Assembly (NCBI GenBank): GCA_033856235.1
Contig: JAWVFI010000146.1
Span: 1 to 64,000 of the forward strand
Direction: 5' to 3'
From: DASXRU01 sp033856235
GTDB taxonomy: Bacteria > Acidobacteriota > Blastocatellia > Pyrinomonadales > Pyrinomonadaceae
DNA: 64,000 nucleotides
Part shown: piece after piece, positions 43,208-52,012 of the stretch
Numbering within the stretch: position 1 is the stretch's first letter
How the letters are laid out: the number at the start of each line of letters is the position of its first letter
Translations under genes and position numbers: made by a program
The notes under the pieces: model-generated
What the model was told of the DNA's origin: nothing
Databases searched by the model: none
Seen by the model: the letters and a program-made list of their open reading frames with translations, nothing else

Positions 43208-44722
43208 ATGCACTCTCTGACGTCTGCGGACATCGCCTACATTCGGTCGAGTGGACGGGATCCAGAAGCCGTAGCGGCGCAAATCGAAATACTCAAAAGC
43301 CCCCGTGTCTCTGCGCCACTCATACGAGAGGCGGTCGTTGGCGACGGGATAGAGCAATTTCAAACGTATGATCTGGCTGCGCTTCTTGCCTTGAATGTAA
43401 AGGCCGCGTCGGAAGGTCGTATCTCCTCGTTCGTCCCCGCCTCAGGAAGTGGAACGCGCCTCTTTCAAAGCCTCCTTCATATCTATCGCAATCAGGAAAC
43501 GGATTTAGAAGAGATTCGAAGGAAAGCCTCTCAGGGAAACGCTGCTTCCGCTGATGCTCTCGCAGTACTTGAGAACATAGAGTCTTTTGCGATCTGGCCC
43601 GAACTTGAAGGGCGCGGATGCTCGCCCCACTCCAGCCAGGAGATTCTTCAGACACTCTTTGGGAATGAGGGACTGCGATATCACGAACTACCGAAGGGAC
43701 TGATTCCCTTTCATCGCTACGAGGACGACGTGCGCACCGCGTTCGCCGAACACATACATGAGGCCGGTGCAATAACCGCCGGTCGAAATAACAACTGCCG
43801 GATTCACTTTACAGTTTCGGCTGTACACCGGCGACGCTTTGAAGAAGATTGGCTACGCGAACAACCTGCATTAGAACGAGCGCTCGGGGTGCGATGCCAG
43901 GTAGAGTTCTCAGTGCAATCCCCGGCCACGGACACGATAGCCGTTGATCTCGACGGCAACCTCCGTCGTGACAACGCGGGCAACATCATCTTTCTCCCCG
44001 GCGGTCATGGGGCGCTGTTGCCTAATCTGGCCGCCACCGGCGGCGACATTGTGTTGATTAAGAATATTGACAATGTCGCGAGCCGAAGCCGTGCCGCCGA
44101 GGTCATAGAGATACGCAAACAGATCTCCGGCTTGCTCCTTCACATTCAATCACAGGTACACGAGGCGATTCGCAGTTTGCGACGAGATGACGATCCGAAC
44201 GAGGCGCTGCAATTCCTCCACCGCCAGTTTGGCAGAAAGATTCCTCACTCCCGCACCGATGAAGCATCTCGCCGAGACTATGCGAGCGCCCAACTTAACC
44301 GTCCCCTTCGCGTCTGTGGAGTAGTGGCTACACTTGAACATGCGGGTGGCCGGCCTTTCTGGATGGATGTCGAGCAACAGGGTCCAATGCTGCAAATTGT
44401 CGAAGGCGCTGAAGTGGATCTGACTGACCCGGAGAAGAAGGAACAGTTCTTTCGCTCAAGATACTTTAATCCAGTCGACATCGCCTGTGCTCTTCGCGAC
44501 GTCGATGGCAACCCGTTCGATCTCAATCGATTCACAGATCCGAGCAGAGCGATCATTGCAGAGAAGGTTTTGCAAGGAGTTCCGTCATTGTTATATGAGC
44601 ATCCCGGTCTCTGGAATGGCGGCATGGCACTTTGGAACACGGTCTTCGTTGAGATACCGAGTTTCGCCTTCAACCCAGTTAAGAGCCTTTCTGATCTGCG
44701 GTCCCCCGGACACCTGGCGTGA
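43208..44722 (+). CDS. DUF4301 family protein
   Basis: A 504-aa cytoplasmic protein matching my memory of DUF4301, a family mainly from Bacteroidota. Hallmarks: SSFVPASGSGTRLFQSLLHI (like a nucleotidyltransferase PASG.GTR loop, about residues 74-93), RYHELPKGLIPFHRYEDDVR, HFTVSAVHRRRF, FSVQSPATDTIAVDLDGNLR, LLPNLAATGGDIVLIKNIDN, LNRPLRVCGVVATLEHAGGR with PFWMDVEQQGPMLQIVEGAE, and a C-terminal LWNGGMALWNTVFVEIPSF. The PASGSGTR and KGLIPFH features suggest sugar-nucleotide-type chemistry (inference). It is isolated, with a weak ribosome site, and followed by a terminator. Possible horizontal transfer. Confidence 0.82.
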   Translation: MHSLTSADIAYIRSSGRDPEAVAAQIEILKSPRVSAPLIREAVVGDGIEQFQTYDLAALLALNVKAASEGRISSFVPASGSGTRLFQSLLHIYRNQETDLEEIRRKASQGNAASADALAVLENIESFAIWPELEGRGCSPHSSQEILQTLFGNEGLRYHELPKGLIPFHRYEDDVRTAFAEHIHEAGAITAGRNNNCRIHFTVSAVHRRRFEEDWLREQPALERALGVRCQVEFSVQSPATDTIAVDLDGNLRRDNAGNIIFLPGGHGALLPNLAATGGDIVLIKNIDNVASRSRAAEVIEIRKQISGLLLHIQSQVHEAIRSLRRDDDPNEALQFLHRQFGRKIPHSRTDEASRRDYASAQLNRPLRVCGVVATLEHAGGRPFWMDVEQQGPMLQIVEGAEVDLTDPEKKEQFFRSRYFNPVDIACALRDVDGNPFDLNRFTDPSRAIIAEKVLQGVPSLLYEHPGLWNGGMALWNTVFVEIPSFAFNPVKSLSDLRSPGHLA

Positions 44723-44739
44723 CATTTATTTAGCTTTGC

Positions 44740-44760
44740 GCCAGCGACGCTGGCTCTTTT
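44740..44760 (+). terminator. Rho-independent terminator after the DUF4301 gene
   Basis: GCCAGC-GAC-GCTGGC forms a 6-bp stem followed by TCTTTT, 18 bases after the stop codon. The remaining gap to 44947 shows no further feature. Confidence 0.65.
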
Positions 44761-44947
44761 CGGGTTGTTCGTGTGGTTAGTGGTTTCGTGAATCGTGAGC
44801 TTGGGATGGTGGGAACCCCGATTCACGAAATGACCCGGAACCCGAATCAAACCGAATTAGTATTGAGGATTGCCACCGTCCTTTTCCTGGTGATAAAGTC
44901 TCGCGACAACAACTTTCATTTATCGAGCGCATTTCCCGGGAGCGACC

Positions 44948-45607
44948 TTGTTTCTCGTTAGCACAACACAGACCAGATTGCCTTTTCTAACGCGTGTAAT
45001 CGTGGTCGTCGTGCTCGTGTTTTCCTTGCTCTCTGGCGTAGCGTCTTTCAGCCCAGCCTCGGCCGCCGGACATCTCTGCACGATGGAATGCTGCGCCGGA
45101 CTGGCGCCGCACGCAGCCGGTTCATGCCACATGGACATCTCGTCGCGCGGCCAGCTGGCGCCGAAAATAACACCAGGCAACGAACCGGAGAAACTCTGCG
45201 GAATCTCGCAGACGAATGGTGGCGCAATAAAGGGTGTCGCCGCCACCGTTATGGGAATGAAGGAGAGCGCCGGCTCATCGCGTGACCTGGACGATGTGAC
45301 GATCGACGTCTCGGATCACTGTAAATCGAATTCCCAGTCCGAAGATCGTGACGCCGGTGCACACAATGATTCTCAGTTTGCGAGCTTCGCGACCGCGTCT
45401 TTTTCCCAGCCCTGCCCGGAACAGTGCGGCACGGGGCTGATTAGTTCCGGCGTGCGTGGTTCACGTCACACCGTGGCACTTGTTACCAATGCCCGACCCC
45501 GGCCGCCGACTCCGGCGGGAAAAAGTGAATACTGCAACCGTCATTTCCTAACCAGCTCAACCCTTTGTGAACAACTTCGTCCACGCGGCCCACCAACTTC
45601 TTCCTGA
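44948..45607 (+). CDS. Secreted Cys-rich protein of unknown function
   Basis: A 219-aa protein starting at TTG 44948 (GGGAG five bases upstream supports it) with a signal peptide (FLTRVIVVVVLVFSLLSGVA to PASAAG). Just after the cleavage site is HLCTMECCAGLAPHAAGSCH, a compact Cys/His cluster that could bind copper or another metal. Two to four further cysteines follow (KLCGIS, DHCKSN, PCPEQCG, YCNRH, TLCEQL). The rest is polar and low in secondary-structure signal. No membrane segment remains after the signal. I recall similar proteins with CT..CCAG.APH..GSC in Acidobacteria, without function. It is upstream of a TonB-like receptor gene. Confidence 0.68.
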   Translation: MFLVSTTQTRLPFLTRVIVVVVLVFSLLSGVASFSPASAAGHLCTMECCAGLAPHAAGSCHMDISSRGQLAPKITPGNEPEKLCGISQTNGGAIKGVAATVMGMKESAGSSRDLDDVTIDVSDHCKSNSQSEDRDAGAHNDSQFASFATASFSQPCPEQCGTGLISSGVRGSRHTVALVTNARPRPPTPAGKSEYCNRHFLTSSTLCEQLRPRGPPTSS

Positions 45608-45737
45608 TCCTGAAAACAATCCCGAATAGTGGGGATCCATACCACTTCGACTGGACACGGCTTTGCGTCAATCACGCATCCGTGCCCGTCGCTAACTGTG
45701 CTGTGGTATGCCCGGTCACCCAGCGTGTTCAGAGTAG

Positions 45738-45774
45738 CGACTTTAGTCGGGCTTTTTGAAAGGTAAAAAGCCCG
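45738..45774. repeat. Hairpins upstream of the TonB-like receptor gene
   Basis: CGACTTTAGTCG is a 12-base palindrome, and CGGGCTTTTT-GAAAGGT-AAAAAGCCCG follows with a 10-bp stem. They look like members of intergenic hairpin families rather than a known riboswitch; the rest of the 280-bp gap 45608-45887 holds no ORF. Confidence 0.6.
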
Positions 45775-45887
45775 AGGCTGGTGCTATGGACATAGCCTGA
45801 CAAAAAAGGAAGCCACTCTCCCGACGTCTGATCTGATAGAAGGTCAGAACGCCGCGGTCACCTGTCTTTTAGGTTGAAGGAACCACG

Positions 45888-48707
45888 ATGAATTTCTATG
45901 AAGTGCGACGGGCTCGCTTTCTTAAATCAACTTTCGTCGCGACAATTCTTTTGCTGGGCCTGCTTGGCGCTCTAAGCGCCGAGGCGCAGCAAACAGTCAC
46001 GTCCGCGACGCTCAGCGGCCGGGTCCAGGACGCGAGCGGCGCGGTAATTGAAAGCGCTAGACTTACGGCAACCAACCTTGAAACCAATCAGAAACAGACG
46101 GCTATCACTGATGCTGACGGCCGCTACCGATTCCCATACCTCCAGGTAGGAAGCTACAAGCTCGCAATCGAGGCGCAAGGATTTTCGCCCGTCACTAAAG
46201 AATTAACGGTGACGGTCGGCCAAGCTTTGGATCTTCCATTTAAGCTCGAAGTGGCCGGTCTTTCAGCTCTGGTTAGCATTACCGCCGATGTGCCGGCGAT
46301 CGAAACTCTGCGCACGCAGGTCACCGAGACGATTCGGCCCGGCGAGATCGACGGACTGCCTTTGAATGGCCGCAACTATCTCGACCTCGCCTTGCTGGTG
46401 CCGGGAATTTCGCCAACCAACACCGGCAGCAATCAACGCTTTGCCGAAACGTCCGCCGTCCCCGGCCAGGGAATCTCTATAGCCGGACAGCGCAACTTGT
46501 CGAACAGTTTCGTAATGGATGGGGTCTCAGCAAACGATGACGCAGCTGATCTCACAGGGACGTACTTCAGCGAGGAAGTCATCAACCAGTTTCAAGTGAT
46601 AACTTCAGGCGGCATTGCCGAGTTCGGCCGGGCCTCAGGAGGCGTGGTCAACATCATCACCAAATCAGGCACAAACACCTGGCGCGGTCACCTGTACGGC
46701 TTTCTTCGCAATCAGCGCTTCGACGCTCGCAACCCTCTGGCGCCCACCAAAGATTTGCTCACCCAGGCACAATACGGCGCCTCCATCGGCGGGCCAATCA
46801 AACAAGACCGCACATTCTTTTTCACCAACTTTGAGCAAACGCGGCGAAACTACTCGGCGGTGATCACCATCGCCCCTTCAGCCGTCGCCACCATAAACAC
46901 CCGGTTGAATGCGGTAGGATATCGGGGAGCGTTGCTCAGCACGGGTGTAACGCCGGCGAGCTTTGGTACTACAAACTTCTTCACGCGGGTTGATCATAAG
47001 CTGAATGAACGGAACCAACTCAGCGCGCGTTACAGCCTCTATCATGTCACCGCAGAGAATTCGCGCACTGTCGGTGGACTGAATGCTGTGAGCCGCGGAT
47101 CGGGCCTCGACGATACGGATCAGACAGTGGCGGTCAGTAACATCACCACGGTCAACAGCCGGGCGCTGAACGAAGCGCGTTTTCAATTCACCAGCAGCCG
47201 CCTGGGCGCGCCCATCAACGACACCATCGGTCCGGCGGTGAGCATCTCAGGCGTCGCAAATTTTGGTACGGCTACGTCATCGCCCCTGGCGCGGGACATC
47301 AACCTGTTCGAAGCCGTCGATAATCTTTCAACCCAGCTTGGCGCGCATTCCCCCAAGGCCGGGGTGGACTTTCTCTACAACCGCATCAATATCGTTTTCC
47401 CCGGAGCGGTCCAAGGTGTTTATGCCTTCAACTCTCTAACCAATTTTCTGGGCGGCAACTACAGCACTTTTCAACAGGCCTTTGGAACACCCAGTCAGTT
47501 GCAGGCAAATCCCAACCTGGGTTTTTTCGCACAGGACGAATGGCGCGTAAGATCGGACTTCACCATTAACGGCGGTTTGCGGTACGACCTGCAGTTTCTG
47601 CCCAGTCCGATTCAAACCGACACCGACAACGTCGCGCCGCGCGTGGGCTTTGCTTACGCTCCTGGTCAACGCAAAACCGTGATTAGGGCGGGCTTCGGTC
47701 TCTACTATGATCGCATTCCGCTCCGGGCCACTTCCAACGCGCTGCAACGCGATGGCTCAAAGTACGTCGCCGTGCAGTTCGCTCCAACTCAGCCGGGCGC
47801 GCCTGTCTTTCCCAATGTGCTGGCGGTCCAGCCGGCGACATTTATTACGAAGCCAAACATCACCCGCATCGATCCGGACATTGAAGCCAGTTACAGCGAG
47901 CAAGCGAACGTGCAAGTTGAGCGGGAACTGCCCGGGAATTCGGTAATCTCGGTAGGTTACCTGCATCTGCGCGCACTGCACATCATTGCCTCGCGTAATG
48001 TGAATGTGCCGACTGTGCCGGCATCAGCGGGCGTTCCGAATCTGGGCCGGCCCGATCCTAACTGGGGCAACATCGCACGTTACGAAAGCTCCGGCGACTC
48101 TTCGTACAACGGCATGGTCCTCTCATTCAATCAGCGGGCGGCGCGCTGGGCCAACCTGCGCTTGTCATACACTCTGTCGAAGACTACGGACGATGCCGGA
48201 AATTTCTTCTTTTCTACGCCGCAGAATAACTTCGATCTGCGTGCGGAGACGGGACGCTCGGACAACGATCAGCGTCACCGGCTGGTGCTCAGCGGTTCGT
48301 TTCAACTGCCACCTCAGCGAAATGAACAAGGCCTCCGTCGCGTGCTGAACGGTTTCCAACTGAGTTACATCTACACTTACGCTTCGAGTTTGCCATTCAA
48401 CGTCCTGCTCGGCAGTGATCGTAACTTTGATACCAACAACAATGATCGGCCGTTGGGCGTGGGACGAAACACGGGAGAAGGTTTCGACTTTGCGTCGTTG
48501 GATCTGCGTCTAACTCGCCGCTTCGGCCTCACTGAACGAGTTGGTCTGGAGGTACTCGCTGAGGGATTTAATCTTCTGAACCGCGCGAACTTTGGAGTCC
48601 CGAACAATACCTTCGGACCGGGCACAACGCCGCTGGCAACGTTTGGTCAACCAACCGCCGCGTTCGATCCGCGCCAGTTGCAGTTCGGATTGAAGTTGAA
48701 TTTCTGA
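45888..48707 (+). CDS. TonB-dependent receptor-like outer-membrane protein with carboxypeptidase-regulatory domain
   Basis: A 939-aa outer-membrane protein of the large acidobacterial TonB-like group. AAGGAA precedes the ATG. Signal peptide to LSAEAQQ (about residue 34); CarboxypepD_reg-like domain at about 40-115 (LSGRVQDASGAVIESARLTA, TDADGRYRFPYLQVGSYKLA); plug-like region (ISIAGQRNLSNSFVMDGVSA, FSEEVINQFQVITSGGIAEF, GVVNIITKSGTNTWRGHLYG); then a beta-barrel with alternating polar/hydrophobic strands. It ends LKLNF, a terminal Phe typical of outer-membrane proteins. These receptors are thought to take up polymers or metal complexes; substrate unknown. Confidence 0.9.
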   Translation: MNFYEVRRARFLKSTFVATILLLGLLGALSAEAQQTVTSATLSGRVQDASGAVIESARLTATNLETNQKQTAITDADGRYRFPYLQVGSYKLAIEAQGFSPVTKELTVTVGQALDLPFKLEVAGLSALVSITADVPAIETLRTQVTETIRPGEIDGLPLNGRNYLDLALLVPGISPTNTGSNQRFAETSAVPGQGISIAGQRNLSNSFVMDGVSANDDAADLTGTYFSEEVINQFQVITSGGIAEFGRASGGVVNIITKSGTNTWRGHLYGFLRNQRFDARNPLAPTKDLLTQAQYGASIGGPIKQDRTFFFTNFEQTRRNYSAVITIAPSAVATINTRLNAVGYRGALLSTGVTPASFGTTNFFTRVDHKLNERNQLSARYSLYHVTAENSRTVGGLNAVSRGSGLDDTDQTVAVSNITTVNSRALNEARFQFTSSRLGAPINDTIGPAVSISGVANFGTATSSPLARDINLFEAVDNLSTQLGAHSPKAGVDFLYNRINIVFPGAVQGVYAFNSLTNFLGGNYSTFQQAFGTPSQLQANPNLGFFAQDEWRVRSDFTINGGLRYDLQFLPSPIQTDTDNVAPRVGFAYAPGQRKTVIRAGFGLYYDRIPLRATSNALQRDGSKYVAVQFAPTQPGAPVFPNVLAVQPATFITKPNITRIDPDIEASYSEQANVQVERELPGNSVISVGYLHLRALHIIASRNVNVPTVPASAGVPNLGRPDPNWGNIARYESSGDSSYNGMVLSFNQRAARWANLRLSYTLSKTTDDAGNFFFSTPQNNFDLRAETGRSDNDQRHRLVLSGSFQLPPQRNEQGLRRVLNGFQLSYIYTYASSLPFNVLLGSDRNFDTNNNDRPLGVGRNTGEGFDFASLDLRLTRRFGLTERVGLEVLAEGFNLLNRANFGVPNNTFGPGTTPLATFGQPTAAFDPRQLQFGLKLNF

Positions 48708-48732
48708 GCAGAAGATCTGTTAACGCGCGTCT

Positions 48733-48807
48733 CAGGCGTATAGAGTTCAATCTTTAGCTTGGGTTTTCTTCGCTCGCAAACTAAAGTTTGAACTCCATAA
48801 CACCTGT
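48733..48807. repeat. CTAAAGTTTGAACTC inverted repeat between convergent genes
   Basis: AGGCGTATAGAGTTCAATCT (48734-48753, continuing TTAGCTTGG) pairs with GCAAACTAAAGTTTGAACTC (48776-48795, continuing CATAACACCTG). It fills the gap between the receptor stop and the NtrY-like stop; same family as 6282-6371. Confidence 0.75.
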
Positions 48808-48827
48808 AGGGCTGACGATTCGTCAAT

Positions 48828-50234
48828 CTACATCGGCAGTCGCAGCCGTGCTTCGCAACCGACTTCGCTGCGGTTCTCAAGCGTCAAAGTGCCGCCGTGC
48901 GCTTCGGCGATTTGTCGGGAGAGGACGAGGCCAATTCCGGAGCCACTCGCTTTGGTGGTGAAGAAAGGGACGAAGAGGTTCGCGGTGTTGGCCAGCCCTG
49001 GCCCTTCATCGCGAATCCATACTTCGACTTGATGGTTCTTCTGCGTCCAACCCACTTCCACTCCGCCGCCTGTTTCCAGTGACGCATCCACGGCGTTGCG
49101 CACGAGGTTTATCAACAACTGCTCCAGCTGCACGTTGTCTCCCTGGATGACCAGCTCCGGTCCCGCCACGACCTTTACCGGCAGCCGCGTTTCGAGTTTC
49201 GGCACGGTGCTCACCAGAGCGCCAATGTTCAGCGGCTCCAACCTTGGTTGTGGCAAGCGGGCGAGCCGCGAATAAGAGTCCACAAAGCGGGCCAGCGAAT
49301 CTGCGCGCGACGAGATTACTTCCAAACCTCGCTTCAAATCTTCTTCTAAATCGGCAGGCCTCGGCGCGCGTCCCAGCAAATCCGCCAGGCTGCCGGCGAC
49401 CGACTTAATCGGCGCCAGCGAGTTGTTCAATTCGTGCCCCAGCACGCGCAACAACCTTTGCCATGCCGTGCGTTCTTCTTCACGGAGGGTTTGGCTGAGA
49501 TCGGTGAGCACCAGCAATTGATGCTGCACGCCGCTCTCGCGGAACACGCTGTGGCGAATGTCCCAACGTCCGACCCCGCCAGGAAAAACCATCTCCCTGG
49601 TCTGCGAGCCGGAACCGAGTTCTCTGTTCAAGCAGCGCTCCAGGCCCAGCTGGCTGCTGGTGCGGCCCAGCAAACGCTCAGAGGTTTGGGCCAGCAGACG
49701 TTCACCCGCGCGATTCACTAACTGCAATCTATCTTCACCGTCAAACGCAAAAACGGCAGCATCGATCTCAGTAATTACGGCGCGCACCAGGGCGGTGGCC
49801 TCGAGCGCCCCCAGCCGCTGGCCTCGCAAAGTTTGCCCCAGGTCATTCACCTCAAGCATGACTTCGCCCAGCACGTCGCCGGTCGCGGCGCGCCGGCCGC
49901 GGATTGAATAATCACCTTCCCGGATTGCGGCGAGGATGTTCGAAAGTGTTTGCAGCGGGCGGACGATCCGCTGTTTTAGATTGAAAGCGATGGCCAGCCA
50001 GAAGATCGCCAGGAACAGATCGATGGTCCATTGCAGACGGCTGGAGTAACCGCCCAGCCAAAGCAGCAGCGCCGCGAGGACCATGGCGGGAAATCCGGCA
50101 GCCAGGGCCATGACGGTAATGCGCTTTTCGAAAGTCAGGCGAGCGCCATGCTTCAGTGCCGGATCGAGACTGGAAATCGAGGAGTGAGGCTTCGGCGGTT
50201 TGGCGCTGGTATTCACGTAACTATGATAGTCCAT
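48828..50234 (-). CDS. NtrY/NtrB-like sensor histidine kinase
   Basis: A 468-aa membrane kinase. Two close membrane helices (about 43-62 and 71-88), a HAMP-like segment (LKQRIVRPLQTLSNILAAIR then EGDYSIRGR), a PAS-like sensing domain at about 150-250, then the kinase core with the NtrY-style H box RLLRVLGHELNNSLAPIKSV (His about 268), N box LINLVRNAVDASLETGGGVE, G1 DEGPGLA, F box FVPFFTTKASGSGIGLVLSR and C-terminal TLTLENRSEVGCEARLRLPM. It starts 14 bases inside the end of the sigma54 regulator gene, so the pair is translationally coupled. It probably controls the phosphorylation of that regulator. Confidence 0.9.
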   Translation of the reverse strand: MDYHSYVNTSAKPPKPHSSISSLDPALKHGARLTFEKRITVMALAAGFPAMVLAALLLWLGGYSSRLQWTIDLFLAIFWLAIAFNLKQRIVRPLQTLSNILAAIREGDYSIRGRRAATGDVLGEVMLEVNDLGQTLRGQRLGALEATALVRAVITEIDAAVFAFDGEDRLQLVNRAGERLLAQTSERLLGRTSSQLGLERCLNRELGSGSQTREMVFPGGVGRWDIRHSVFRESGVQHQLLVLTDLSQTLREEERTAWQRLLRVLGHELNNSLAPIKSVAGSLADLLGRAPRPADLEEDLKRGLEVISSRADSLARFVDSYSRLARLPQPRLEPLNIGALVSTVPKLETRLPVKVVAGPELVIQGDNVQLEQLLINLVRNAVDASLETGGGVEVGWTQKNHQVEVWIRDEGPGLANTANLFVPFFTTKASGSGIGLVLSRQIAEAHGGTLTLENRSEVGCEARLRLPM

Positions 50235-51597
50235 ACTTCTGCAAGCGCCGGTATAACGCGCTGCGACTCAAACCCAGTGATTCAGCGGCCCGGTTGGCAT
50301 TGCCGCCACAACGCGCCAGTGCCTTTTGAATCAGCAGCCGCTCTACTTCTTCGAGACTTAATTCTTCGAAGTGGGCCGACAGGCGCGCGTCCGGAGTGGG
50401 CTGCAGGGCAAGGTCAAAGGCGGTCACCACAGTACCGGCACTCAACAGCACCGCGCGCTCAATCACGTGATCCAGCTCACGCACATTGCCCGGCCATGCA
50501 TGTTGCCGCAGGGCCTCAAACGCGGGCGGCGTAAACTCCGTGATGTCGCGGCGATAGCGTTCACTGTGTTTCTTGAGGAAATACTCAGCCAGCGGCCCGA
50601 TGTCTTCGGGGCGATTGCGCAGCGGCGGCAGGTGAATCTCAACCGTATTCAAGCGAAAGAGGAGGTCCTGTCGGAACCGGCCCTGCGCCGCTTCCATATT
50701 TAGATCGGAGTTGGTTGCGGAAAGCACCCGGACGTTAACTTTGCGCGTCTGCGACGAGCCGACGCGTTCGAACTCGCCGGTTTGCAGGACCCGCAAGAGT
50801 TTCGGTTGCAGGTTGAGCGGAACGTTGGCTATCTCATCGAGAAACAGTGTGCCGCAGTCAGCCAACTCAAAGCGTCCCACTCGATCCGTTCGGGCGTCGG
50901 TAAAAGCGCCCCGCACATGTCCGAAGAGTTCGCTTTCAAAAACGCCTTCCGCCAGGGCGCCGGCATTTAGTGAGACGAGCGGTTTTGCCGCGCGTCCCGA
51001 ACACGCATGCAGCAAATGGGCGAACACTTCTTTGCCCGTTCCATTCTCGCCAGTGATCAGAACATTCGCATCGGCTGGTCCGATTCGTTCCACGAGGCGG
51101 AGGATGTCCTTCATGGCCTGCGATTCCGCGACTACCTGGGGAATCTGCGAGACCACCTCGCCGGCGCTGTCGCGCAGTGCCAGATTCTCAGCCTCCAGAT
51201 CCTTGCCGCGTCGCAACGCCTCTGCCAGCTCGACCTGGGTACGCAGCACGGCCAGCAAGCGCGCATTCTCCCAGGGCTTTTGAATAAAGTCGCGGGCCCC
51301 GCGGCGCATCGCTTCCACTGCCAGGTTCACGCTGCCCCATGCGGTCATCACGACCACCGGCAGGGTCGGATCGATGGACTGAATTTTGGTGAGCAGGTCC
51401 AGACCTTCACTGCCGGAGGTCGTGTCGCGAGCGTAATTGAGATCGATCAGGACGACATCGAACTGCTGAGCGGCCAGGGCCTTCAGCACGGCGGCCGGGG
51501 AAGAGGCAGTCTCCGCCTGAAAGTGTTCGGCTTTCAGCAGCAGGCGCAACGCCGCCAGCACGTCCGCCTGATCGTCCGCTATTAGAATCTTAGGCAT
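50221..51597 (-). CDS. NtrC-family sigma54-dependent response regulator
   Basis: A 458-aa regulator (ATG 51597). Receiver: MPKILIADDQADVLAALRLL, phosphoacceptor Asp in VVLIDLNYARD, VVVMTAWG, IQKPW. AAA+ domain: Walker A ITGENGTGKEVFAHLLH, ESELFGHVRGAFTDARTDRV, Walker B CGTLFLDEIANVPL, RFRQDLLFRLNTVEIHLPPL. DNA-binding C-terminus: LIQKALARCGGNANRAAESL then GLSRSALYRRLQKYG (Fis-type HTH). The sigma54-contact loop reads GAFTDA, not the classic GAFTGA; this variant exists in related regulators but weakens the prediction of sigma54 dependence. The NtrY-like kinase gene overlaps its end, and five ADOP genes lie upstream. Confidence 0.92.
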   Translation of the reverse strand: MPKILIADDQADVLAALRLLLKAEHFQAETASSPAAVLKALAAQQFDVVLIDLNYARDTTSGSEGLDLLTKIQSIDPTLPVVVMTAWGSVNLAVEAMRRGARDFIQKPWENARLLAVLRTQVELAEALRRGKDLEAENLALRDSAGEVVSQIPQVVAESQAMKDILRLVERIGPADANVLITGENGTGKEVFAHLLHACSGRAAKPLVSLNAGALAEGVFESELFGHVRGAFTDARTDRVGRFELADCGTLFLDEIANVPLNLQPKLLRVLQTGEFERVGSSQTRKVNVRVLSATNSDLNMEAAQGRFRQDLLFRLNTVEIHLPPLRNRPEDIGPLAEYFLKKHSERYRRDITEFTPPAFEALRQHAWPGNVRELDHVIERAVLLSAGTVVTAFDLALQPTPDARLSAHFEELSLEEVERLLIQKALARCGGNANRAAESLGLSRSALYRRLQKYGLS

Positions 51598-51770
51598 CAA
51601 AAAAAGTCAGGAAGGTAGAAGATAGGCGGGAAACGATTAGCGTGCAACCGCCTGAACGTTACCCAGGAAACCACCATCAAAAAAGAAAGTAGATCGAAAG
51701 CTATAGAGGCGAACGGTTTCGCCAGTAACCGCGCCTATAAGGTTGAAAGACAACACCACATTGGCTTTCA

Positions 51771-51983
51771 GCTTCGCCCAAGCGGGGCGAGATCTTTATA
51801 GCTCCCGCGCTTCTTTCTTTCCTCCGTAGCTCCGGAGGAGCGCTAGCGCTTGTGCCATTCATGGCCAGGATGCTGCCGCCGGTTTCGCTCCTAACGGAGC
51901 TAATTCTCTGGGGGAAGGCGCCGGTCGCTATAAACATCTCGCTCCACTGGAGCGAAACAACGGCGGGCGGTAGCCCGCCGCTA
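51771..51983. repeat. Hairpin cluster in the 415-bp gap 51598-52012
   Basis: Successive palindromes: CTTCGCCCAAGCGGGGCGA, CTCCGTAGCTCCGGAG, AGCGCTAGCGCT, TTTCGCTCCTAACGGAGC, CGCTCCACTGGAGCG and GGCGGGCGGTAGCCCGCC. They fill most of the spacer between the first ADOP stop and the regulator start. No ORF is supported. I found no clear sigma54 -24/-12 promoter (GG-N10-GC type) by eye. Confidence 0.75.
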
Positions 51984-52012
51984 AACAATCATTAATGCTC
52001 CTTGACCGCGCC

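Noticed and set aside
45608..45887. Possible riboswitch upstream of the TonB-like receptor
   Set aside because: An AGCCACT-like stretch drew attention, but the conserved cobalamin riboswitch pieces are not present in order. The visible stems look like intergenic hairpin repeats.
51598..52012. Sigma54 promoter before the NtrC-like gene or ADOP genes
   Set aside because: A TGGCAC near 51858 on the minus strand lacks a correctly spaced TTGC partner. No convincing -24/-12 element was found.
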